Assembly (NCBI GenBank): GCA_002373535.1
Contig: DFKL01000054.1
Location: 1-5,526, forward strand
Reading direction: 5' to 3'
Source: Prevotellaceae bacterium UBA3646
Lineage (GTDB): Bacteria > Bacteroidota > Bacteroidia > Bacteroidales > Bacteroidaceae
Length of the DNA stretch: 5,526 bases
The notes under the pieces were generated by a model. It was not told the origin of the DNA. It did not search any database and was given only the letters and a program-made list of their open reading frames with translations. The first letter of the stretch is position 1. Each line of letters opens with the position of its first letter. The position numbers were made by a program, and so were the translations under genes. Positions 1 through 4,736 of this stretch are shown piece after piece.

Positions 1-50
1 AGCGTGTAAACGCCAAAAGCGTTTCGGGGGTTCGAATCCCCCTCTCTCCG
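1..50 (+). tRNA. tRNA-Ser, 3' part (5' end outside window)
   Basis: The 3' half of a type II tRNA is visible. There is a long variable arm (AAACGC at 8-13 pairing with GCGTTT at 19-24 around a 5-nt loop). The T arm has a 5-bp G/C stem (26-30 with 38-42) around TTCGAAT. The 3' acceptor strand TCTCTCC (43-49) is followed by discriminator G at 50. A long variable arm with a G discriminator fits serine; Leu and Tyr tRNAs normally carry A there. The anticodon lies upstream of the window, so the isoacceptor cannot be named. CCA is not encoded (CATGG follows), so the end would be added by tRNA nucleotidyltransferase. Confidence 0.88.
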
Positions 51-61
51 CATGGCGGAGA
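45..61 (+). other. Hairpin spanning the tRNA 3' end and trailer
   Basis: TCTCCGC (45-51) pairs with GCGGAGA (55-61) around a 3-nt loop, giving a 7-bp stem. The left arm uses the 3' acceptor strand and discriminator of the tRNA, so it would compete with acceptor-stem folding in the precursor. No T-tract follows, so it does not look like an intrinsic terminator. A role in 3' processing is inference only. Confidence 0.4.
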
Positions 62-76
62 ATATGGTAGAGACAT

Positions 77-89
77 AGAGAAAGATATA
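77..89 (+). repeat. 13-nt direct repeat, copy 1 (exbB leader)
   Basis: AGAGAAAGATATA occurs here in the leader of exbB and again, exactly, at 1544-1556 directly in front of the first exbD. This copy is about 35 nt before the exbB start codon, so it cannot act as that gene's ribosome-binding site. The exbB leader (51-123) is otherwise A-rich and shows no TAnnTTTG -7 box and no Shine-Dalgarno. The promoter of the cluster is therefore not identified; it may lie upstream of the tRNA. Confidence 0.45.
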
Positions 90-123
90 ACTAACAATAA
101 TTAAACCAAAAATTACCAAAACA

Positions 124-975
124 ATGAAAAAGTTATTTGCTATTGTTGCGATGGTTGCTGCATGTTCTTTCGCTGCAACGACATCTGTAATGGCACAGGA
201 AGAAGCTGCTGCTCCAGACAGCGCTGCTGCTGAAGAGAAGGTTGATTCTGCTGCTGCCGACACTGCTGCTGTTGATACGGTTGCTGCTGCACCTGCCGAG
301 ACCGCTGTCGTCGAGGAGGAGAACGAGGGTATCCACAAGGCTTTGAAGACAAAGTTCATCGAAGGTGGTGCCGACTTCATGTCTCTCGTAGCCATTGCCC
401 TGGTCCTGGGTCTGGCATTCTGCATCGAGCGCGTTATCTACCTGAGCCTGGCTCAGATCAACACTCGTAAGTTCTGTGCAGAACTTGCCGAATTGGTTGC
501 CGCAGGCAAGGTTGACGAGGCTGTAGAATTGGCAAAGGCCACTCGCGGTCCTGTCGCTCAGGTTAGCCGTAAGGCTTTGGAGTGCCTGAACAGCAAGGAA
601 CAGAATGATATCGCCACAATCGAGCGTACAATCAATATGGAAGCCGAGGTTCAGGGTTCTTACCTCGAGGAGAACTGCTCTTGGATCACACTGTTTATCG
701 CAATGGCTCCTTCACTCGGATTCTTGGGTACTGTGATTGGTATGGTAATGGCGTTCGACCAGATTCAGAAGGCAGGTGATATCAGCCCGACTGTTGTCGC
801 AGGCGGTATGAAGGTCGCTTTGATCACAACCATCTTCGGTATCGTCGTTGCCTTGATTCTTCAGGTGTTCTACAACTTCATCCTGTCTCGTGTAGAGGTT
901 CTTACCGGTAATATGGAAGAGGCTGCTCAGGAGTTGCTCGTTATGTGCGTCAAGAGCGACAAGTGCCAGAAGTAA
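124..975 (+). CDS. exbB: ExbB/TolQ/MotA-family proton-channel protein
   Basis: Inner-membrane channel subunit that, with ExbD, turns proton flow into force on TonB for outer-membrane transport. The 283-aa protein begins with a signal peptide (about 1-24, cleavage likely after VMA). An acidic, Ala-rich linker follows (about 26-69), then three membrane helices at about 86-108, 187-211 and 226-254. Helix 2 carries the family motif GFLGTVIGM (199-207) and helix 3 carries ALITTIFG (232-239). T203 and T236 match the conserved pore threonines of E. coli ExbB (T148, T181) by motif alignment. The cytoplasmic domain lies between helices 1 and 2. The start is the only one giving a full signal peptide; it is preceded by an A-rich stretch rather than a Shine-Dalgarno. 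All six Arg codons are CGC/CGT and no ATA Ile codon is used, which suggests high expression. TolQ is the alternative, but no tol-pal genes are present. Confidence 0.93.
   Translation: MKKLFAIVAMVAACSFAATTSVMAQEEAAAPDSAAAEEKVDSAAADTAAVDTVAAAPAETAVVEEENEGIHKALKTKFIEGGADFMSLVAIALVLGLAFCIERVIYLSLAQINTRKFCAELAELVAAGKVDEAVELAKATRGPVAQVSRKALECLNSKEQNDIATIERTINMEAEVQGSYLEENCSWITLFIAMAPSLGFLGTVIGMVMAFDQIQKAGDISPTVVAGGMKVALITTIFGIVVALILQVFYNFILSRVEVLTGNMEEAAQELLVMCVKSDKCQK
199..330 (+). repeat. Acidic Ala-rich low-complexity linker of ExbB
   Basis: Residues 26-69 of ExbB consist almost entirely of Ala, Glu, Asp, Val and Thr, with degenerate repeats such as DSAAA (32-36 and 41-45) followed by DTAAV and DTVAA. 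At DNA level this gives short runs of GCTGCTGC. After signal-peptide cleavage the segment would be a flexible, negatively charged periplasmic tail ahead of the first helix. Slippage in the triplet runs would change its length without breaking the frame. Confidence 0.75.
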
Positions 976-1027
976 TCAGCACCTTATTATATTATTGTAG
1001 ACAATTAGAGTATCTAATACCTTTATT

Positions 1028-1034
1028 AAAGGAG
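1028..1034 (+). promoter_or_regulatory. Shine-Dalgarno-like ribosome-binding site
   Basis: AAAGGAG (with GAGAG continuing) ends about 8 nt before the ATG at 1043. It is a clear Shine-Dalgarno match in a genome type that mostly lacks them, and it supports that start codon. Confidence 0.65.
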
Positions 1035-1042
1035 AGATAGTA

Positions 1043-1531
1043 ATGAAAATTCAGAATATTTCCAAATATGCAATGCTATGTGTGATTGGCGTTAGTGTAT
1101 TGGTCTTCCTTCTGTTCTTCCTGATTGGTTGGGAAGATAGCTATGAGGGAGATTTCAATGTACCATACTTCACATCACTCCTGCTTGTCTGGATGTACCT
1201 GACGGTTGCCGTAACGGCAGCTCTCACGGTCTGGGCAGTAGTAAAGGGCGTTCAGAGTACAAAGGGTAACGATCCTGCTGCTACGACAGGTGTTCCTGGT
1301 GGCAAGGTGATTCTCGGCACCATAGCTTTGTTGGTAGTATCACTGATTCCCGGTCTTGTAATCGGGTTCGGTGAGAGCGAGTTTACCGCAGCCGACGGTA
1401 CTGTTACAAGTGCTGCAGGCGTCATGGTAGTAGACATCTTTATCTGGAGCATCTACATCCTCACTATTGCAGCCATTGCGGCTGTCGGAGTAAGTATGTC
1501 GGGTGTCCTGACAAAGAGTGCTTCCAAGTAA
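1043..1531 (+). CDS. Unrecognised four-helix membrane protein in the exb cluster
   Basis: I do not recognise a named family. The 162-aa protein has four predicted membrane segments at about 9-30, 44-68, 88-110 and 124-153, joined by short loops. The loop at 31-43 is acidic (EDSYEGD). The one at 70-87 is Gly/Pro/Thr-rich, and the one at 111-123 carries acidic and Thr residues (GESEFTAADGT). There is no signal peptide apart from the first helix and no obvious catalytic motif. It starts 67 nt after exbB and ends 24 nt before the first exbD, all on one strand, so co-transcription is likely. A small membrane gene in this slot is, as far as I recall, common in Bacteroidales exb loci, which would suggest an accessory or assembly subunit of the ExbBD motor. 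That role is inferred from position only. Confidence 0.85.
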   Translation: MKIQNISKYAMLCVIGVSVLVFLLFFLIGWEDSYEGDFNVPYFTSLLLVWMYLTVAVTAALTVWAVVKGVQSTKGNDPAATTGVPGGKVILGTIALLVVSLIPGLVIGFGESEFTAADGTVTSAAGVMVVDIFIWSIYILTIAAIAAVGVSMSGVLTKSASK

Positions 1532-1543
1532 AACCGATAAAAC

Positions 1544-1556
1544 AGAGAAAGATATA
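1544..1556 (+). repeat. 13-nt direct repeat, copy 2 (exbD leader)
   Basis: Exact second copy of AGAGAAAGATATA. Here its last base is the A of the exbD start codon at 1556. The purine stretch AGAGAAAG sits at a plausible ribosome-binding distance, so this copy may serve as a weak ribosome-binding site. Confidence 0.45.
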
Positions 1557-2155
1557 TGGCTAAGAAGAAAAAGAAAATGCCCGGATTGAACACCAGTTCT
1601 ACCGCCGACATATCTTTCATGCTGCTCATCTTCTTCCTGGTTACGACCTCTATGGATACTGATATGGGTTTGGCACGTCGTCTCCCACAGCCCCCTGAGG
1701 ATGACCAGAAAGATGTAGAGATTGATGTCAAGGAGCGTAATGTCTTTAACGTACGAATCAATGCAGATGGCTATCTGGCATTGTACCGTAACGGCAATTA
1801 CGATTTCATAGCTCTGGAAGACCTGCGTGCTCAGGCCAAGGAGTTCATAGATAATCCTCACAATCTGGGGTCATTACCCGAGAAGCATGTCAAGGACATA
1901 GAGTTGCTGGGTCCGATGGCGGTTACGGATAACCATGTGATTTCTGTGCAGACAGACCGTGGCACTCCCTATAATATCTACTTCCAGGTACAGAACGAAC
2001 TCGTAGCGGCTTACAACGAACTTCGTGACGAGCTTTCCATGGCCCGTTTCCACAAGCCTTATGCCGCTCTCGACGAAGAGCACAGGGTTGCGATTCGTGC
2101 TGTATATCCCCAGAAGATATCCGAGGCAGAACCTAAAAAATATGGAGGAAACTGA
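1556..2155 (+). CDS. exbD: ExbD/TolR-family protein, long form
   Basis: Partner of ExbB in the proton-driven TonB motor, anchored in the inner membrane by one helix with its C-terminal domain in the periplasm. The 199-aa protein opens with a Lys-rich cytoplasmic tail (KKKKK at 3-7), then PGLNTSS and a single helix at about 18-33. D18 at the start of that helix corresponds to the essential proton-carrying Asp of the family (D25 in E. coli ExbD). The periplasmic part (about 40-199) is longer than in typical ExbD proteins of roughly 140 aa. It has an extra stretch around 95-125 and a charged C-terminal tail. Late in the domain, ISVQTDRGTPYNIYFQVQNEL (129-149) resembles the usual ExbD strand-loop-helix. 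It starts 24 nt after the four-helix gene and ends 2 nt before the second exbD, so translation of the two is probably linked. Confidence 0.9.
   Translation: MAKKKKKMPGLNTSSTADISFMLLIFFLVTTSMDTDMGLARRLPQPPEDDQKDVEIDVKERNVFNVRINADGYLALYRNGNYDFIALEDLRAQAKEFIDNPHNLGSLPEKHVKDIELLGPMAVTDNHVISVQTDRGTPYNIYFQVQNELVAAYNELRDELSMARFHKPYAALDEEHRVAIRAVYPQKISEAEPKKYGGN
2144..2148 (+). promoter_or_regulatory. Shine-Dalgarno-like site for the second exbD
   Basis: GGAGG lies inside the last codons of the first exbD, 9 nt before the ATG at 2158. It fixes that start and suggests reinitiation by ribosomes finishing the upstream gene (TGA at 2153-2155). Confidence 0.65.
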
Positions 2156-2157
2156 TA

Positions 2158-2616
2158 ATGGCAGGATTTAAGAAGAAAGAGGCACGCGAAATGCCCGAGA
2201 TGAATACTTCATCTTTGCCCGACTTGATATTCACCATTTTGTTCTTCTTTATGATAGTGACGACTATGCGCGAGGTTACCCTGAAGGTAAAGTTCACCGT
2301 ACCCGCAGGAACAGAGTTGGAGAAGCTTACAAAGAAGAGCACCGTTAGTTTCATCTATGTCGGCCCTCCGACAGATGCACTCCGTGCCCAGATGGGTAGT
2401 GGAACGCGTATACAGCTGAATGACCGCTATGCCAACCCTTCCGAGGTTATGGATTTCGTGGCTCAGGAGCGTCGTGGAATGGCTAATCAGGCCGAGCAGA
2501 CCATCAGCATCAAGGCCGATCAGCATACACAGATGGGTTACATAACGGATATCAAGGAGGTATTACGTAAATCGTGGGCACTGCGTATCAATTACTCGGC
2601 AACACGTCGTCAGTAA
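2158..2616 (+). CDS. exbD: ExbD/TolR-family protein, short form
   Basis: Second ExbD-type subunit, 152 aa, close to the usual family length. A short basic cytoplasmic tail (FKKKEAR, 4-10) leads into MNTSS and one helix at about 22-37. D22 takes the place of the essential membrane Asp. The periplasmic domain follows, with ISIKADQHTQMGYITDIKEV (117-136) matching the typical ExbD end: a strand, an Asp, then a helix before the last strand. It shares the NTSS..D..F..L.FF core with the preceding ExbD but differs elsewhere, so the pair are old paralogues and not a fresh duplication. It is the last gene of the cluster: an intrinsic terminator starts 26 nt after the stop. No tonB gene follows. Confidence 0.9.
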   Translation: MAGFKKKEAREMPEMNTSSLPDLIFTILFFFMIVTTMREVTLKVKFTVPAGTELEKLTKKSTVSFIYVGPPTDALRAQMGSGTRIQLNDRYANPSEVMDFVAQERRGMANQAEQTISIKADQHTQMGYITDIKEVLRKSWALRINYSATRRQ

Positions 2617-2641
2617 TATTGCGTATCCATCAGTAATAGAG

Positions 2642-2681
2642 CGGAAGTCTTGTATGATATTATGAGACTTCCGTTTTTTTT
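2642..2681 (+). terminator. Intrinsic terminator of the exb cluster
   Basis: CGGAAGTCT (2642-2650) pairs perfectly with AGACTTCCG (2665-2673), and the stem can extend inward through T-G and A-T pairs. Eight T residues follow (2674-2681). It sits 26 nt after the second exbD stop, points rightward, and separates the exb cluster from folA. Confidence 0.88.
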
Positions 2682-2684
2682 GTT

Positions 2685-2692
2685 TATCTTTG
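2685..2692 (+). promoter_or_regulatory. Bacteroidota -7 box for folA-thyA
   Basis: TATCTTTG is an exact match to TAnnTTTG, the -7 box read by the Bacteroidota primary sigma factor. Transcription would start at about 2696, giving a leader of about 15 nt before the folA ATG at 2711. No good TTTG -33 box is visible; its expected place falls in the right arm of the preceding terminator. Confidence 0.65.
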
Positions 2693-2710
2693 TACTTGAA
2701 ACAATCCGAT

Positions 2711-3202
2711 ATGACTATAAATATCATTGCTGCAATTGCACGGAACAACGCTATCGGCAACGACAACAAGCTACTGTACTGGCTGCCGGAGGACATGAAG
2801 CGTTTCAAGGCCCTGACTACCGGTCATACAGTAATAATGGGACGTAAGACCTTCGAGAGCCTTCCCAAGGGAGCACTGCCAGACAGGCGCAATATCGTGC
2901 TGTCACGCTCCGATGTACGATACCCCGGAACAGAGACGTTCAGGTCGTTGACAGACGCCGTTTCCGCGTGTAGGGATGATGACGAGGTATATATAATAGG
3001 TGGTGCGAGTATCTACCGGCAGGCAATGGCTATTGCCGACAAGCTCAGGCTGACTGAGGTGAATGACACACCTGCACAGGCAGATGCCTTTTTCCCGGAG
3101 ATAGACAAAAGAGAATGGAAGGTCGTTGCATGTGAGCGCCATCCTGCAGATGACAGACATTCCCATCAGTATTCGTTTATAGACTATTCCCGTATAAAAT
3201 GA
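2711..3202 (+). CDS. folA: Dihydrofolate reductase
   Basis: Cytoplasmic enzyme reducing dihydrofolate to tetrahydrofolate with NADPH; target of trimethoprim-type inhibitors. The 163-aa length is normal. Visible motifs are the N-terminal strand INIIAAIA (3-10), AIGNDNKLLYWLPED (14-28) with D28 at the place of E. coli D27, the NADPH-binding GRKTFES (44-50), and the second nucleotide-binding turn YIIGGASIY (94-102). T115 corresponds to E. coli T113. I chose ATG 2711 because the family starts like MTINIIAAIA. An in-frame TTG at 2690 adds seven residues but lies within the -7 box, so it is unlikely. No Shine-Dalgarno is visible. Its TGA overlaps the thyA ATG. The position of E. coli Trp22 is Tyr (Y23) followed by Trp, which I recall as common in Bacteroidales enzymes. 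Confidence 0.95.
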   Translation: MTINIIAAIARNNAIGNDNKLLYWLPEDMKRFKALTTGHTVIMGRKTFESLPKGALPDRRNIVLSRSDVRYPGTETFRSLTDAVSACRDDDEVYIIGGASIYRQAMAIADKLRLTEVNDTPAQADAFFPEIDKREWKVVACERHPADDRHSHQYSFIDYSRIK

Positions 3203-3996
3203 GACAATATCTGGATTTGTTGCAGAATATTCTGGACAATGGGACGGACAAGTCCGACCGTACAGGCACTGGTACCCGTAGTATATTCGGATACCAGATG
3301 CGATTTGATCTTGAAGACGGATTTCCGCTGGTAACGACCAAGAAGGTACATCTCAAGAGCATAATCTACGAATTGTTGTGGTTTCTACAGGGAAACACCA
3401 ATGCCCGTTGGCTGCAGGAACGAGGCGTTCGTATATGGAATGAGTGGGCAGACCCCGAGACAGGCGATCTTGGACATATCTACGGATACCAGTGGCGCTC
3501 GTGGCCAGATTATGACGGAGGCTTTATCGATCAGATACAGCAGGCAGTGGATACGATAAGGGACAATCCCGACAGCCGGCGTATAATCGTGTCGGCATGG
3601 AACGTAGGAGACATAAAGAACATGAATCTTCCGCCATGCCACGCCTTTTTCCAGTTCTATGTCGCAGACGGCAGGCTGTCGCTGCAGCTTTACCAGCGCA
3701 GTGCTGACTGCTTTCTTGGAGTTCCTTTCAATATTGCAAGCTACGCATTGCTGTTGATGATGATGGCACAGGTTACCGGGCTAAAGGCCGGGGATTTCAT
3801 ACATACTACTGGCGATACACACATCTATCAAAACCACATGGAGCAGGTGCATGAACAACTGAGCCGCACACCGCGGCAGTTGCCCACGATGCACCTCAAT
3901 CCCGATGTGAAAAATATATTCGATTTCAAATACGAGGATTTCCAGCTTACTGACTACGATCCATGGCCGGCTATCAAGGGCGAGGTCAGCGTTTAG
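3199..3996 (+). CDS. thyA: Thymidylate synthase
   Basis: Makes dTMP from dUMP with methylenetetrahydrofolate, releasing dihydrofolate that FolA recycles. The 265-aa protein is the short E. coli-like form (264 aa there) and aligns along its whole length. It has R21 in DRTGTGT (20-26), E58 in YELLWFL, W80, nucleophile C147 in LPPCHAFFQFYVADG (144-158), dUMP-binding QRSAD (166-170) with R167, N178 in PFNIASY, and H208/Y210 in GDTHIY. It ends with the usual YDPWPAIK. Its ATG shares ATGA with the folA stop, and no Shine-Dalgarno is present, so translation is probably coupled to folA. The 3' end overlaps the convergent isomerase gene by 11 nt, and its terminator lies further inside that gene. Gene order folA-thyA is the reverse of the frequent thyA-folA order. 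Confidence 0.97.
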   Translation: MRQYLDLLQNILDNGTDKSDRTGTGTRSIFGYQMRFDLEDGFPLVTTKKVHLKSIIYELLWFLQGNTNARWLQERGVRIWNEWADPETGDLGHIYGYQWRSWPDYDGGFIDQIQQAVDTIRDNPDSRRIIVSAWNVGDIKNMNLPPCHAFFQFYVADGRLSLQLYQRSADCFLGVPFNIASYALLLMMMAQVTGLKAGDFIHTTGDTHIYQNHMEQVHEQLSRTPRQLPTMHLNPDVKNIFDFKYEDFQLTDYDPWPAIKGEVSV

Positions 3997-4669
3997 TAAC
4001 CGAAACCCTCTTTATCGCGATACGGTGGACAGGCTTCTCGTCCACCGTTTTTTCGTGCCCTATGCTTTGCACCACACCAAGTCCTTCGACAACTTCGCCG
4101 AATACAGTATAGGCTCCGTCCAGATGCGGAGCGCCGCCACGTTTGGTATAAACTCTCTTCTGCAGTTCGGTGAACGGAGCAAAACCATGCAACGTATCTG
4201 CATCTGCCATCGTCTGACGCAACTCAGCCAATGAACCCGGCGTGAAGACCTTTCCAGTCACGATATAGAATTGCGTATTGCTGCCGCGCCTGTCGGGATT
4301 GACATCATCATCCTCCTTTGCAGCAGCCACAGCCCCCGCCTTGTGGAAATGTGTTGGATAGACTATCTCAGCAGGCAGGGTATTACCAACATATTTTCCC
4401 TCGTTGTTAGTTCCCGCCTGAATAAATCCGTCACGCACAATCCTGTGCCATACGGCACCGTCGTAAGCTCCCTGCTCAACCAACTTGACAAAATTATCCC
4501 TGTACGTAGGCGTATCGTCATACAGACGTATTACAATCCTGCCCCTGTCAGTCTCGATGGTAACCTCGGTCTTGCCCAATTTGTCATAGTCGCTGTTCCT
4601 GCAACCTATAGTCACAGTCAGACCGGCCAGCAAAGCCAGTATTGTCTTGATGGAATTGAAGTATTTCAT
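3986..4669 (-). CDS. Cyclophilin-type peptidyl-prolyl isomerase, probable lipoprotein
   Basis: Predicted to catalyse cis-trans isomerisation of proline bonds in the periplasm or at the outer membrane. The 227-aa protein starts with a basic, hydrophobic signal (1-22) ending in TVTIGC. Cys23 would be the lipidated residue, though Thr at -3 makes the lipobox weak. The cyclophilin domain runs from about 33 to 223: VTIETDRGRIVIRLY, then VWHRIVRDGFIQAG (73-86) with R76 at the catalytic Arg place, GSNTQFYIVTG (129-139), and LDGAYTVFGEVVEG (183-196). About 43 residues between FYIVTGK and LDG form a charged, helix-like insert. I chose ATG 4669 because it gives the signal peptide. A TTG at 4711 in frame adds 14 residues without signal character and spans the -7 box. 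It overlaps thyA tail to tail and carries the thyA terminator in its last codons. Confidence 0.92.
   Translation of the reverse strand: MKYFNSIKTILALLAGLTVTIGCRNSDYDKLGKTEVTIETDRGRIVIRLYDDTPTYRDNFVKLVEQGAYDGAVWHRIVRDGFIQAGTNNEGKYVGNTLPAEIVYPTHFHKAGAVAAAKEDDDVNPDRRGSNTQFYIVTGKVFTPGSLAELRQTMADADTLHGFAPFTELQKRVYTKRGGAPHLDGAYTVFGEVVEGLGVVQSIGHEKTVDEKPVHRIAIKRVSVTKR
4022..4053 (+). terminator. Intrinsic terminator of thyA, inside the convergent gene
   Basis: ACGGTGGAC (4022-4030) pairs perfectly with GTCCACCGT (4040-4048) around a 9-nt loop, and T residues run from 4048 to 4053. The T-tract is on the right, so it acts on rightward transcripts from thyA, whose stop is 26 nt upstream. The same bases on the minus strand encode residues around KTVDEKPVHR near the end of the isomerase. 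There is no T-tract for leftward transcription. Confidence 0.82.
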
Positions 4670-4673
4670 GTCG

Positions 4674-4681
4674 CAAAGATA
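4674..4681 (-). promoter_or_regulatory. Bacteroidota -7 box for the isomerase gene
   Basis: Read on the minus strand this is TATCTTTG, an exact TAnnTTTG match, with only 4 nt between it and the ATG ending at 4669. If transcription begins the usual 4 nt or so after the box, the mRNA starts at or one base before the start codon. No convincing -33 TTTG lies at the expected spacing; the nearest TTTG (4709-4712) is about 27 nt away. Confidence 0.6.
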
Positions 4682-4723
4682 CAAAACAATCTTGGGCTTT
4701 CGCTCTGACAAATAAAAAAATGC

Positions 4724-4731
4724 TATCTTTG
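4724..4731 (+). promoter_or_regulatory. Bacteroidota -7 box for the methyltransferase gene
   Basis: TATCTTTG, an exact TAnnTTTG match, with 5 nt to the ATG at 4737. The predicted transcript start (about 4735) leaves a leader of about 2 nt. A partial -33 candidate, TTTC, lies at 4698-4701. This box and the one at 4674-4681 face outward from a 67-nt intergenic gap. Confidence 0.6.
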
Positions 4732-4736
4732 CAAGT

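Noticed and set aside
1..123. tRNA 3' end as an attachment site for an integrated element
   Set aside because: No integrase, no second copy of the tRNA end, and only housekeeping genes follow.
1018..1025. TACCTTTA, a near match to the -7 box upstream of the gene at 1043
   Set aside because: It lacks the final G, and transcription from it would start inside the Shine-Dalgarno, removing the ribosome-binding site. Read-through from exbB explains expression better.
1340..1861. 173-aa minus-strand open frame
   Set aside because: It lies opposite the four-helix gene and the first exbD, and both of those have clear coding character. The antisense translation shows no domain or credible start context.
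2611..2638. 8-nt direct repeat CAGTAATA (2611-2618 and 2631-2638) around the second exbD stop
   Set aside because: It is short, AT-rich and isolated. It could be chance or a trivial local duplication, and has no partner elsewhere in the window.
2690..2710. TTG start extending folA by seven residues
   Set aside because: It overlaps the -7 box TATCTTTG, so it would not be in the mRNA, and family members start at the equivalent of ATG 2711.
4271..4708. 145-aa plus-strand open frame opposite the isomerase
   Set aside because: The minus strand encodes a clear cyclophilin domain. This frame has no recognisable motif and is a shadow of it.
4670..4711. TTG start extending the isomerase by 14 residues
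   Set aside because: The extra residues come before a good signal peptide and the stretch contains the promoter box.
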